From: Fasciolopsis buskii
Lineage: Eukaryota; Platyhelminthes; Trematoda; Plagiorchiida; Fasciolidae
Length of the DNA: 64,000 nt
Direction: 5' to 3'
Assembly: GCA_008360955.1 (NCBI GenBank)
Contig: LUCM01008502.1
Coordinates: 58,258 to 122,257 of the forward strand
This document shows positions 1 to 13,649 of the stretch, piece after piece. Numbering within the stretch: position 1 is the stretch's first letter; the number at the start of each line of letters is the position of its first letter. The notes under the pieces were generated by a model that was not told where the DNA came from, did no database searches, and saw nothing but the letters and a program-made list of their open reading frames with translations. Made by a program: the position numbers and the translations under genes.

Positions 1-3000
1 GCGAAATTTGATCCCATATTTGACAAACTTGTGAAAAACAACGCGAATGACCGTGTGCCTAACGCATTCGAATAGCAGCCTTTCGTCTTCGTTTCATTTG
101 CTTTCTCGAGTCACGATGGATTTGCCACATCGATGTCATCTAGCTCGCATCAAGCAAGTGTTCAGTGTTTGTCATTTTCAGCGGTCATCCGAATCGTGAT
201 ACTTTAGAGATGTGGAGAGGACGGCGAATATGTTTGCATCGAAATCCCTGAAGTAACTTGACGTTCCGAACTTCGTTTGTAGATGAATGCCACTTGGTTG
301 CAAGGATTTTTGTACGCTCGACAAAATGTCCATTGGAGGTTCCATTACTTGAAATGCAAAATTACGACTGTCAAACTGGCAGTTTGTTGAAAACCACGCC
401 TCCGTTGCTTACACTGGTGTTACTGGCGCTTAGGGCTTTATAACCAATGATTAGATTTTGGCATTTCAACCAATGCGTTCCAGTAAAAGTTGGAACCACG
501 GGGTTGTTGTTCGATCCTTTAGCTGGCACTCGGGAACGGGAAGCATTGGTTCTGTTGGTTGCTAAAATGACATGCTGAAATGTTTCATATATGTATGTTT
601 GTTTCGATATAAATATATATGTATATATATATATACAAGGGTTAACTTGTGGGCGAACCAAAAAATGGTCAAATATTTCATGCTTTCAATAGGATTAGGA
701 TCTGTGTTGGTATTTTGAATTTGTTCTGTCCACAAGTAGGAATGAGTCACGGTGATCAGCGAAGTGTTTAACATGAATTCCATTAAATGAATGCCCAATA
801 TTTCTCAAGTTTCCCGATGATCAAAGTTGCTCATTGCGGTAGGCTTTGAACTTGATTGGGGCCGGCACACACTCCACAGCACCAAATGAGTTCTATCAGC
901 TGAACGGCTAGATCAAACCACCTTGGTAATCCTTACTAATGTTAGCACATGAAATCCACCACAGTGAATTATTCGTGACTCGATCGATTCAACCAAACCG
1001 TATTCCAATTAAAAATGTTAGGTAGCATTTCGTGGGTCTAGCTGAGACACCTCAAATTTGGTGAAAATCGGATAACACAAATCTAGCAACTCCGCTTGTT
1101 CTCTTTTATCGGATCTTCGAAATTGTGAGTCACATTAGGCGATCTCCACAATCTTAAGCGACAATTGTGACGTTCATCCGCTAATATTTGTTATGCCAAT
1201 GAAGGCAATTGCGCATTAGGTTTGAACGAATGTTCTCCACTTTATTTCGGGTCACTGAAATTGTGTCGAAATGTTTTTGCATCGCTTGCTCTTTCTGTGT
1301 TAATGACAGTGCCACAGAACAGTTTACCTTGGAAATCCTATTGTTCGGTAATCATAACCACCACGAACAACGCATCGGCGTTCAACGTAGCTCCGAAGGA
1401 TTGCAAAACATCTAGAACTGCAATAATGCATTTCATAATTCCGATTTGATTTAGCGGTGGCTATTCCTGCTCTATTTCAGGGATCATGCATTGCGCTCTT
1501 GTGTTGTTGGACATATAATACTGCAGCATGCTGACGCAATAATCGTGTTGACTTGGGCTTTGGCTAGAGTGTGACAAACAAACTCTGGGTGATTAACTCG
1601 CTGTTTATCAACAGGACGGGAATTCGTATTGCAGGTTTGTAATCGTTTCTGCTTGAATGAGTTGATTTGATTACTGACTAATCGTAGTCACTTGGTTCTT
1701 TCTTAAGTAAACTGTATGCGGAGCAGTATGACTGCGCCCGTCCAGACAATTTAATTACTCGATTCAGCCATAACTTCTGTCTTTCTTACAAATTCTGTGA
1801 TTGCCGTGTAGTCATTGCGCTTACTTACTACCGATTTACAGATTAACCCACTCGCCCTTTTTCATGGATAAAATTGAAGTTGCGTGCCCAATGACCGCGG
1901 GGAACCGACAAAAACCGCGAAATGGCCTTGACATCGCAAAGTGCGTAAGAAGCTCAACAGTACAGTGAAAACAAAACTTGAAACTAATAAGTAAAAACTT
2001 GGTCTTTGATCATTCGTCAGAATTGATGAATTCTTCGGTAATGATTCTGCAGTGCAGCAGGTTGAACAACGTCTGTCAAGGAAGTGTGTACTTTATGCAT
2101 TGGAATTGGTACAATCAGTCACGACATGTCTTTTCCTATGTACACTTGTCTTATGTAATCAACAAATTGGAGGACGTACCTATGGCCAAAACTGAGATCC
2201 CATATTTGCACTAACTACCTGCTGGTTTGCCGTTGTTTTGGTTCCAATCCAAATGCGGTTGCCTAGGGTCATTTAGTAGGTTGGGGATCGGCCTAATGGA
2301 TCACGTGAGCATTATATGCACACAAATCAGACAATGGATATTGTCGAAGGCTTAAAAACGATATAATATTGTTGGAAAGTGCGAGGTAGTCACGTGAGAG
2401 GGATAATCGATTGGTCATTTCTAAGCGAAAAACAATAGATCTTAATGTACATAAATTAAGCGAAATGGTTGATGATCGAAACGCAGGTCACTGAAATATT
2501 GAGAATGCATTTTATAGGCATTTTACACTGATATCATGTATCAAAGCAATATTTGAAATAACTGGACCCAGGAAAAATGCTGATGCTGAGTTCTACGGAA
2601 CTACGTATCCCAAAGTAATAAGACCCAAAGGTGTGTGGTACCGAATCGGAATCTAACCAAAAATAGCGTCTGAGATTGTGTAATATGAAGAAAAAACGAA
2701 TTTTCACTGATGGTTCCGGTTTAGTTTGCGCATCTTCGTCGCTTTTACCCTTATGCTTCTGGCTGTCAGATGCTTCTAGCTGCATGTCTTTCCCAGGCCC
2801 TACTGTAGTGTGAGACTTCATCAGTTTATTTCCCTTCAGCACAATTTTGTGAAATTACGTGACGTGCACTAAAAAAGTTAACGTGTTCTGCCACACACTT
2901 CTAACGCGGTAGGACCTAATTTATAAGATTTATTATGGTCTGTGGTATTCGCTAGTTTCTCAATCCGTGTTTCATTACCCTGGAGATCAATCCAGGTACC

Positions 3001-3860
3001 AGCTGCGAAGGTGGCTAGCGGCTTTCATTGGAGTAATAGAAGAAATGCTCTCTCCGGAATGTCATGAAAGAATGCGATGGTTGTTGTCAACTCATCCTGA
3101 TTAATATTCTCATCAGTCAAATTTGAATTTTTGCATAATGAAACCGCCTTGATATGCATACCGACTAGCATAGCACTCGGTGGTTTCGCCCTCAATCTTG
3201 GATGAAATGTTCAATTTTCCTGCAAACTTATATTCGTGGTGAGGCACAACTAAATGTTGGTGCAGAGACGGGGCAGATGAAATGAGCACGTCGAGATCTC
3301 GAGCAGTAGGATAAGAATTCTTTTGGAGGATAGCAAAACTGTAGGGCACGCCCCGAGGTCTACGAGTCCTGGATGTTTGAATGTCAAACCCATGCACAGC
3401 CTGGGCAGCCGAGCGCCAGAGTCACGTGACCTGGTCCAAGCGCGTAGGTGCAGCTCACCGGTTGTGCAGGCTTTCAGTTTGAATCTGTCATCATGCCGAA
3501 GTACACAGCCTGTGCGAATACGTTGTGGTCCTTTGGACACCTATAACACTGATCGGGATTAAATTCTCCACTAAGGCAAAGGTAACAAAATAGAGGCTTC
3601 AATGTTCTTTCGAATATAGGTAAATGTAGCTACAAAGGATGGAGAGGGTAATTAAATCCGTGATATGAACCGAGGAAGCGACAACAATACTTTTCTCAAC
3701 AGGCAAAGGCCGCCTCATCGAAAAAACACGTTGGTATAGTCAAACTTCAGGTGGACAGCACGACTTAACCAACCGAAAATCACGGTTCAGGTGGTCACAG
3801 GATAATCGTACCAATATGGTGAGAGGGTGGCTCGAAAAAATTTGCACTGTGCCACTCGGT
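1..3860. other. gene-free stretch, nothing recognised
   Basis: Reading frames of 60-100 codons occur on both strands, often overlapping in several frames, and none contains a domain I recognise. The minus-strand frame at 2,534-2,842 starts with a hydrophilic, Lys/Glu/Ser-rich stretch of about 45 residues that could be an exon, but no splice structure or family supports it. The 3,113-3,562 segment is open on both strands and somewhat richer in GC than its surroundings, which could mark an unrecognised repeat. Confidence 0.5.
604..637. repeat. AT-rich simple repeat
   Basis: A run of alternating A and T with a few interruptions (TATATAT blocks around single G or A changes). It lies in a gene-free stretch and shows no link to a mobile element. 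Confidence 0.85.
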
Positions 3861-3877
3861 ATACCCCCAGGTTGGAT

Positions 3878-3945
3878 CGGGACAGCTCAGCTGGTCAGAA
3901 CACGGGTCTTGCAATGCGTGGTGGTTCGGACAAGAGCGATACCCA
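3878..3945 (+). repeat. tRNA-like SINE remnant
   Basis: An A-box-like string at 3,883-3,893 (CAGCTCAGCTG, one mismatch to TRGYNNANNNG) is followed about 30 bases later by a degraded B-box-like string starting GGTTCG at 3,923. This is the spacing of an internal pol III promoter in a tRNA or tRNA-derived SINE. No full cloverleaf can be drawn, so I read it as an old SINE head rather than a tRNA gene. Confidence 0.35.
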
Positions 3946-3949
3946 TGGT

Positions 3950-5860
3950 CGGGCAACTGAGCTTGTTTCTCTGTGAAGTAAACGTGTAAATTATCCACTT
4001 GTCTCCTTGCTGCGTTGTTTGGTAAACTCAACGCTTTCACCATTCAACAAGGTCTGCTGATGTATATGGAGGAAAGCTTTGAACTGTTTTTCCAACTGAA
4101 AAATGGACTACTGTTTTATAGACATCAACAGTATGTCATTTGGAGTCAGAAATACGGCGAGTGGAACTATTTCGTCCTCTGGTGCAATTTTACCCTTAAA
4201 CTGTTGGCGTAAATCCTAGACAAGATACCTCGATTACAAAGTCTTGTCGGTAGGAGCTTCTTCAAACGATAAATCCGTCCGACAAGCGTCAGTCTAGTTA
4301 CTCCCAATGCAGACTTAATATTTGGTATTCTGACCTCGAATTCTGATACCATCAATCACTTTTAACCGCACCGACTCTCGCAAAGAACTGTAGCATCTTT
4401 TCTCAGTAATAAGTATCTGCATGTGAAAGACTAGTGCTGTAATAATAATAAATAAGTTCAAACCGAAAAAAGTGAACTAACATTGTTTTGTGATGATTGT
4501 CTGTGATGTGTTTTAGTGCACGTCCTGGATAGAAAATATCTAGCTTTATTTCATTTTGTGGTATTCGACAGATTGATCGTTGCGATCAACAATGAGATCC
4601 ATCAAGAGATCCAAATTTATGTGTCCCTCGTTTGCCCATTGATTGTTCACATTAAGTTATCTGCTGACTAAACCTCGCTTTGATTATACACTATTTGCGT
4701 CGTATTACTGGAGCTGATTAGTACCATAAAACAGGAGTGTGGGTCCATTAAAACCCTATCGGTCAAAAACTGCTCTTCCTGGGGTCGAGCGAAATTTCAT
4801 CGAATATCGATTCTAATTACTTTTAATAAAATGTTTAGTCTTAAGCAGAATGGGGATTAGTTCTGACAATTTTCCTCAGCAGTATACGGTTGGGACACCT
4901 ATGGATTATCTAACAACGTTCATCCATCTAATTATGACTGTTACCAAAGCCTTGATAATAACTTTCGAAACGATTCAATTCCACCTTCGAACCAGTCATC
5001 TGGTCCGATTCCTTGCGCTCGTAACTAAAATGCTGGCTCACATGACCGATTTGCAATGCTCATTTCTCCAAATACGCTATAATATAGCGCAATCCAGGCA
5101 CAACATTTAGAGACAGTCACTAAAGAAGAATTCAAAAAAGGGTTTTATCGATCCAGATCTACGCCCCCTTCTTTGACGAAACAGTATTTGGATAAATGTT
5201 TGATGGGCTGATAGGTTGTGGGCAGCATCTGCACATCGGGTTCTTTGATGCCCGACAAATGTACGCTCGTGTCTGATCATCCTAGACCCAACACAGCTTG
5301 GTCCTTTGCTCCCCGAATGCTGCCTTTAATGGTTTGTACATTTTGACCAATCGGTCGAGCTTCTAGGTGGCTGTCTTGGGTAACTGAAGCACTTAATTAT
5401 TGGCAATTTTTTAGCCTGACTGCTCAGATTACCGCCTTGACACAGAGGGCCAAATGAGCTTCACGTGGTCGCATATGATTCACATGTAGGTTTCCGAACC
5501 ACATCACAAGTATTAAGAATCGTATTTAACTCCCGTGGTTTTTCTAATCTTAGAGTGGGCAGCAATACATGAAAATGCATTTCGGAATGTTCATATAGCA
5601 ATATTTTGTACTGATGCCGAGAGTTAACAGGCGAATGAATACATGATTGATGCCAGCGTAACATGGCCTAAATAAAATCGTACAAAAATAGAGTGCAAGA
5701 TGGATAAGCAATAAAAAGAAGTAAGACAAAAATCGCTTTTTTTTGTGTATATAGTTTGTTGTCTTCTTTCAGTTTCGTGGTTTTTGTAGAAAACTTGATC
5801 TGCAGACCAAGTTTGCAGCATCTGAGCCACTGAATTCCATCCCAAGTAATGTCACGCATC
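3950..5860. other. gene-free stretch, nothing recognised
   Basis: Only short frames without recognisable domains are present, for example plus-strand 4,850-5,110 and minus-strand 5,624-5,862. No repeats or pol III boxes were noticed. Confidence 0.5.
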
Positions 5861-5864
5861 ATTT

Positions 5865-7795
5865 CTAGTCGACACTACTCCTCACCGTTTGGGACTGCAA
5901 GCACAAAAGACGGGAAAAACCAACTGATGGGGAAACCGACTTTAGCTTCCTCATGACTCCATTCCAGTTCATAATCTGATAGCCGGGTCGATTCCCCCAA
6001 CCTAACCCAGAAAGTGCAGACGCACGCAATACGTGGAAAAGAACGAAAAACTTGCTTAGAGGGCGACTGTCTGCACTAACACACAAAGTCGCACAATGTT
6101 ACTGCCTAACTGATTTTCCCAACGGACTGGTGCAACGCTTCGGAGATGTCCGAATGCAGAAATTTGTCGAAGATCCTCAATGCGGGGAGGCCAGGACTAG
6201 AAATCGCAAATGAGAACACTGCGGACTGTGGCATCACATATCCTTCTAGACAGGAAAAGCCGGATGTCATGGCGAAACCACCAGTGCCCTCCACCTGTTG
6301 AAATCAAACTTCTGAGATACTTAAGGTTACTCACTGATTCCAACCGATCACCGCACAAACTCTTGCCATTCTTGAATAAGTACCTTGCGTTTTAAAAGTG
6401 CAAAGCACATAACATATCTGTATACTTCAGCCAAACAGTCCGACGAGTGCTGAGCTGCCCATGTATTGTCGTTCAGCCATAGTGTCGGCATACTCAAAAA
6501 TGAGTTATTAATTCCCTGGAAAGAGTCCGACTCCGCCGTCTGCCAGGTCATTCAAAGCGTTATTTGGAACATCCTGTAGGGCACCTGAAAAGAAATGGGG
6601 ATAAAAGACAGCTTTGCCTTACTCCATCGGAGACGACGAAGTGTAGCGAAAAATGGCCATAATCCCTAGCCCATCCTGAGGTGTGAGAGCGTAGTTTTTT
6701 AAAGACTGACACATACTTCTCATTCCTCAGTGAACAGTGCAATTGTGAAAGCATAGAGGCACAGTCGAATACCGTGGAAAACAAACCGACGTTCTATTAA
6801 CCACCGGAGGATGAAGTTTGGATAGATGCATGCTCCTCACGAATTTGTTCTGCACGTGTTGTACAACTAGCGGAGGCTGATAAGCGCTAAAGCCTTTAAC
6901 GCTATCGGGATTAGTCTGATACTTCTCTAGTCAACACAATCACCGCGCAAGTTTTTTAAAAGATGAAGACGACAATGCATTCCCAAGATTTGCAGTTCCT
7001 TTTGGACTGTCTCCTGTCCTGTTGAAACAGGATATAGGGCGTGTACTGAAGTAGCTTTGGAAATGGATAGCGCTGAGTTACGATCTAAAGTGTCTTGTTC
7101 AAAGATAGACAACTTATTCGAGCATTCATGTATCTTGCTAAAATCACAGGGTCAACTCCCCTTCGTTGGGCGTAAAAAGGTCATATTCCTTTTGACATAA
7201 GGTGTACCTGGTTTGCTCTAGGATAGAATCCGTAGACGGGTACGCTTAGAGGACAAGCAAATTAAGTCTATCACAGTTACGACTTATGCTTTCCGTGACC
7301 CTAGAGATGTCATTGCTCATAGCCTGCTTTTAAAGAGAATTCGCTCAAGCAATGCAGCTCGAGCCCGATCATTGTGAGCCTTATCAATCCCAACAAAACA
7401 AAAAGTCATCACTTCCGGATGGGCAGAAAGCCGTCGATAAGACTTCGCCGAAAGTTTGGATGGGAGGGTCGATAAGTGACACAGGTGGAAGCTCTTAGGT
7501 GCAACCCACATGGACGGCTGGGATATCCAGTGTACGAAGTAGACATGCCTGTCGTTCTAAACTTATAGGGATTTTTTCATTGAAAGTGGTTAATTCAGGA
7601 GCGCATCGGCGGAGATGTGCAATCGCCAGTGAAAACGGATCCCGCTAGGAATGGAAGATAGAAGAATTCGCACCAGAAAGTCACGGTACAGAATTCATCC
7701 CCAGGAACTATCACTACTACGCTAGGCCGAATTTTTTGATGAATATGAGCAAAGTGGATGAGAAAGAAGGTTGAAATTAAACTCGGAATCATTTC
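5865..7795 (-). mobile_element. RTE-type LINE copy A, heavily decayed
   Basis: Fragments of an RTE endonuclease-reverse transcriptase follow each other in the right order on the minus strand but in changing frames. From the 5' side: an endonuclease strand reading SVVVIVPGDEF near 7,700 (family form: VVVIAGDFN); CVTYRPSHPNFRRSLIDG at 7,414-7,483 (family: WRPP...IDHIAI); RAEQIREEH near 6,870; SHTSGWARDYG and SDGVRQSCLLSPFLF at 6,570-6,700 (RT motif B); YADT at 6,481-6,492 in place of YADD; YRYVMCFALLKRKVLIQEW near 6,400; ICDATVRSVLI near 6,220; and a final MNWNGVMRKL piece near 5,960. About 40 residues around RT motif A are missing near 6,790. The mutation load suggests a much older insertion than copy B. 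The 5' limit is uncertain. Confidence 0.75.
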
Positions 7796-7799
7796 CCAC

Positions 7800-10700
7800 C
7801 CTATTTCGGAATTTTGCCGTTTTCATTCGGAATAGGACTTTAATTATACCCTAGAACACATTAATTCGGAAAGACCAAGGTAACTGCAAATACTGCTTGA
7901 TTGCCCCATTGGAATGGGGCTCCGATAGGTCCGAAATAAGGCTCTATACAAACACCACATCACTGTACGGCCGTAGTGCATGTCAGTGCGTTGCTTCATG
8001 GTGTGGCGGCGAAACCAGACAGGCATGATCTTGTGACAACGACTGACCTTTGTTAAGTGCTATCCCTCGAGGTGATCGCTCGTGCCGGCCGACGAGCCCA
8101 AATGACCGGTTGCTGGACTGTCAAGTGCGCACGCGAAATCAAGTAGGGTGTCTCAAACGGCGCAGAGTCTCGGTGGCAAGACAGGGTCTGATATAAATCA
8201 GATTTAAAAATGAAGTTAAGTTCCGGTGTGTACGGCTGGCGTAGTCTACGTTAGTTCGCTGCAAACCTTTACATAGCTTGGCAGAATTATTTATTCATGA
8301 ATTACTTATGTCATCTATTACCAACCGAAACGTGTCAACCAGGAAGGAACAGTGAAACATGAATTGCTCGCGGTTCCTCTAGGTCGTTCAGCGACAACGT
8401 ACCAGTAGTTGGTACCGAACACTATCGGCTTGCGGAGAAAACAAACACAAAGTGATTTTATAACCCCCTTAGTGGTGATTGTATTTTCCGGAACCTGGCT
8501 GATATTTCGTCGAATTTCTACCAGCGGTTTGTTATTCAGCTTAAGCACAGGGAAGATCACCCAGATAATATGGTCAGATTTCAGTCATAAATTTGCTTTT
8601 CGCTGATTCCTGTTTACCTTTTGAGTAAATTCCAAATTTTTCATTTCTAACCATCAATCTGCTCGTAACGGAGACTTGTCCAAAGAATGCTCTCTATGAC
8701 ATACGAACATGTGAAATGGTGCTCCGAGCGTTCGTAATGGCCATCTATTTTCCGTTGCGAGAGTGAGTATAGTTCACGTGCTCCCATGTAACGGGATGGA
8801 CCTATTTTCGAAGAATATCGCTCCTTACAACGACCATCGATCTGCTGCTCAAACTTAAACTAATCCCCTACTTTTATGAACAGTCTAACCCTTCACTGTG
8901 CCAATAAATAAAGCGCTTTCTTTTCGGCAAACGCGATGTCGTTCATTGTTCATTCCTGATGTCAAACATAACTCACCCACTTCAATTTAGTGCCATCCTC
9001 ATGCGCGTGAAACAATTAATCACTCAGGAATTGCATGATGAACGTGAGAAGGATCAAGTACAATCAATGACTAGGCGGCTACAATACATCATTTACCTTG
9101 AAACAACAGCGCACTTTTATAACACCTTCGAGTGCATTGCTGCAAACTAATAAGTGTATCATCGGTCGCATGAATGCGGTGAAGCCTTTGCATGTAAACT
9201 TCCCTAGAACGGAAAACTTACAACTTGGTCAAAAAAAGTTGATTGGGAAACTAACCGTTATGACGGGACCAAGATGCACATTTATTTCCATATCCCCGTG
9301 TATTTCAAAGACGGATCTATTCAGAAGTGGGGCAAAGTTTAGCGAAACCCATTCGTCAGGAAAACGGGATCCAAAATGGCTCTAAATACATTCGTAAAAC
9401 TTCGAAGGAAATGATACGGAGCTTAATTTTAGGGATGTTTAATTCAAAAGGATGAAGTTTTGATAACGGGATTTTTAGAAAATTTGTTAATCGACGGACC
9501 TTCTCGATGACGCTTCGATTAAGGGATGTGGAGCACTCTTAGACGCCGAATTGTTACTACAGTAAAAACGGGGAAACATTTTACACGTTCCTTTACTCAG
9601 CTACGAAAATGAGAAATTCAAATTAGGTCTCTTAGTTTTGATACAATCTAAAGGTAAAACAAGGTCGCGGGTAGCCTTCCGGTCATACTTGAGTCTGTGA
9701 TTTAAATAGACAGTCGATAAGAAAAAAAATCATACCACTCAGTTAGCCTCCAGGTAGCCACATCCAAATTGATGGACGTGAACGAACGGATCTTTCAACC
9801 CAAGCTTCCATCGCTGACCGTTTACCTCCTCCATTTATGTTATTCCCAAAGTCAGCACAAATTAAGTGCACCCTCTGCTTCCTACGCCGACGAACGAAAA
9901 CAGAATGATAAACGACGTTCGGTCTCTCAGATTCTCGCCTTGGTACAGAGCCAGACGACGAAACAATATTTTGATGTATACAGCATTAATCTGATTATAA
10001 TAATTCTTATTATAAGTCCAAGAATTCGAGTTTTAATCAGCCTCTGATTTGCCTGTCGATAGTAGGGTAGAGGTCATTCTTTGACGTTTTGCGCTGTGGA
10101 GCTCCGTGGATTTCGCTGGTCTGCAGTACCATATTTCGAGGTAGGTTTTCTAAAATAAAGAAATGGGAGGGAAACAGCGCACAACACTGCAGCTCCAGAG
10201 AAATGTCTTCTGAAACATACCACTTTGGCTATCTACAAAAAGCGAGGATGTAACTGTGTCAAATGTGCTGAGTACGAAAACCAACACAAGTAAGAATAGG
10301 GCTATATTATGCGAAATAAACCTGTTAGGATAATCAACAATTGTGGAAATCTTTATATTCCGATGAAGCCCGTTCAGATTCCAGTGTTTCTGCCGCTATT
10401 CGACGGCGCACTGAGTTGTTCCAGTGAAAACATACTGTACTAGCCATTATCAGTGAATAATTGTATTTTGGTTTTGTTATCCCACGGTGTACGGACCGAT
10501 AGTCTGGCGAAATTGTCCACTTTTTTACTTGTAACTATATCGGCGATTAGAAAAAAACCAGAAATTTCGCAAAAACAGTTTGTAATTCCATTTTCTGGTA
10601 CCTGAAAGTTTCGTATCAAAATTTGCCACCTAGAATGATATTATTCCGATAGGATGAACAATTGGTTACTGAAATTCCTGTTTTGGTTTACGTTCTTACT

Positions 10701-12430
10701 AAGTACCATAGTTGAAAGCCCGTGGGTTGTATAATGCTGGCAAATATAACATTCGTTGCTCTAGTATGGTCAGGAATTTTGCTATTCAGCATTAAATTTG
10801 GGAAAAAATAAAACTGAAATAAGAATCTACAGGATACGTCTAAATGAAGGAAACGGTCTGTAAGTGGAGTAAAACGAAAAATCCCTAACATCTCACTCCA
10901 ACGCAGACACGGACAGATGCTGACTTTGCTTGCACGTAACACACAAAGTGAACAGTGAAATCTCTGACTAAATCAAGGCTGTTATCATGTCTGATTTAAG
11001 ATTGGGTTTCACATGAATGACCTGAATTTTCACTCAGTTAGACAAATGATTTAGAGTGAACTGTGACATCGCGACCATACACGTGATCAGGAATGGATGT
11101 TCTCGACACAATCGAGGTACAAATGGACGACATGAAATTGGTTGAATACATTCAGAGTGCCGGTGTTAGCGAGAACACAAGAGAATGGAATGCAGTGTTC
11201 ATCTGGTATGTGCCTGTCATGGGACTGCGAAAGGTCATTTCATTTCAAGGTGACCTAATGCTGAATGACAGGGTAGAGTTGGTCATGATAAATTTAATTC
11301 GAGAAAGTCTCGTCTGTTTTTAGTGCATCTCACTGGCCACATGGTCACATCGGTAAACAGACCATGATTGGCTACCGGTCTTCTCATACTCCCGATGAAA
11401 ATAACTCGGACGGACCTCAGTCGTGTACCCAACGCGCCAGCGTTTGGACACCTGGCGATGAGGCAATCTGGCGAGGCAACTGACCTGTGCAAAAACAGAT
11501 GCACTCGTATATCGGCGCGTTATTCTGGAATCGCTTCGGCGAGCAAATGGATTTTTGGTCATTTAGTATTGTATTTATATTATCAATGTTGCCTAATGTC
11601 AAACTTCACTCGATAAGCACAACTCAGAAATGGGACTAGATAAACTAATGGACTTTAGGGATTTACTCAGTATGAGTTCTGTCATAATATTCGTGTACGT
11701 AATATTTTCTCCGGTTTACCCGAACAGTTGGTGCATATCAGTTGTTCCCGTTCATATTATAAAACCCTAACCAACTTATCCTATGAACATTTGGATTTGA
11801 AACGCATTTTTTATAGAGAAACCAAACAGTAGGGACCCGTTAATATCATTGTCATGGTTGATTCAGAATATAATCGAAACGTTTTTCTGCCACATAAGAG
11901 CGCATGACGATAAGATTTTTAGTAATCAGTAGACGACATGCTAGGACATTGGTTTCCATACCTTTCGGTTTCAACCAGGCTGTCTACGGTGGAATTGAGC
12001 ATAATTTAGATATCTTATGTGTTACTGCATAGTGTCTGTTGTCCCGTACATGCTTACATGGAGAATGAACCAGGAACATCTGGATAATTATAATTTGTAG
12101 AATCTCACGTTGAGATTTTAACATCTGTCTGTCACGTTACGTGAACAAGTTCCATATAGTTGTTTGTCAGTATCCCATCGTGTTAACCTGGTAGACACCT
12201 CTATTCAGTTGGACGGATGGTCGATGGAACTATTGTGTAATCAATCGAAAGCTGTCTAGTAGGCATGATAATCTCTATCAAAATGTCTGGAACGATCCAG
12301 TTTACTGAAATCTGAACTCTGTTGCGAGACCCGTCGGTGGAGCTGACGTGAAAGTTAGGCAATAAATTTACACAATCGTTTAGTGCATAAGCTACTTGCT
12401 TAGTAAAGCTGTCCTCGTTCTCCCTTTTCC
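7800..12430. other. gene-free stretch, nothing recognised
   Basis: No frame shows a known domain. The segment 11,283-11,616 is open in several overlapping frames on both strands, which can happen by chance or can mark an unrecognised GC-richer repeat; I cannot decide. The remainder is AT-rich with frequent stops. Confidence 0.5.
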
Positions 12431-13535
12431 ATGCGATTCGTTGGTGGTGTGCACAATTTCAGAAAACATTCTACCATTAGGGTAACAAGCCATATGAGTC
12501 GCAATTATCCGCAAAGTCTCCATGCATCAGGCGTTTTTGGCTATGACAGTGACTCATTTTCAAGTGATATATATTGCATCAGTCAGACACGAAATAAGGA
12601 TTCGAGTAGAGTAATTCAACTAACTGCGCTTAACCTCTCGTCAAGATATTCTCTTCACACTTCAGGAGACGAATCAGCTCCAGCTATGGGTCAACGGGGG
12701 GGGGGTAGGAATGGTCTTAAGTGAAAAAGCTGAAGCAGCCATTTTAGACTGGATCCAGGTTAACAGTCGCTCGTGCGCCGTGAGACTGCAGGGATCAGTC
12801 GGCGTGCGGAAAGATAGTTGTGTTAGGCGTAGTTTATTTATCATCTCGGCATACGCTCGAACAGACTACAGCACTAACGTGGAGGAAGACCAGTTTTATG
12901 ATGACCTCGTCACCCTTGTTCGGAAGAGCAAACGCTCTGACATTTTAATGGTATCAGGTGATTTTAATACCCAAGTTGGAAAGCTGAGTGTATCGGAAAC
13001 CTGTTTAGGTGGGCGGTGCGCCTTGCCTGCTCAGCGAACAGGTAGCGGAGAAAGGCTTCTCCAATTCTGTGCACACAATATCCTATTCCTATCGAGTACG
13101 AATTTCCAACACAGTTCGCGTAGTACGGCGACATGGCGCCCTAACTGGACGGGTGGTCTAAGTCCGATCCACCATATTGCAGTAAGCTACCGCTGGCACG
13201 GTTCTGTCCAGAACAATAGGTCGTACTGGACCACGTACGTCGAATCGGACCACGCGTTAGTTTCAATGCGATTTTTGCTGCAGCTCAACGGCCATCGACG
13301 CAGGCCACAAACTCGATTGGCTGTTGAACGTTTGTCTGATTCGGCTGTTCGCAACAGCTACGAACATAAACTATCCGAGGACCTAAGAACTCCGATGAGC
13401 AGCAATGTAGACGAGCAGTGGGATCAAGTTAAGCAGGCTATTCATTTGGCAGCAGATTTCACCTGTAATCCTAGATCTAGCGTTCATCAAAGACACTGGA
13501 TCTCGCAAGGGTCGCTGGGTCTAATGGAGCAATAA
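12431..13535 (+). pseudogene. RTE copy B endonuclease domain, frameshifted
   Basis: Two frames join at the G9 run near 12,700. The first ends with CISQTRNKDSS (12,570-12,605), where the family has SETR; the metal-binding Glu is Gln here (codon CAG at 12,584). The second (12,711-13,535) carries NSRSCAVRLQGSV, the strand-loop ILMVSGDFNTQVG with the catalytic Asp/Asn pair (about 12,945-12,985), LFLSSTNFQH, a TWRPNW box and SDHALVSMRF near 13,245 with the catalytic Asp-His. It stops at 13,533 just before the linker; a second stop (TGA, probably from a Trp codon) lies at 13,626. In life this domain nicks target DNA; with Glu lost and the frame broken it should be inactive. Confidence 0.88.
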
Positions 13536-13649
13536 CACCAGCTGCCTAACTGCAAAGTGGTGAATAAGGTGCGTCGACAGTTGCAACGTCAGTTGACGAT
13601 AAGTCTAAAGAATGACCGTGAAAACTGATGGGTTGAGGTAGCCGAAGAG

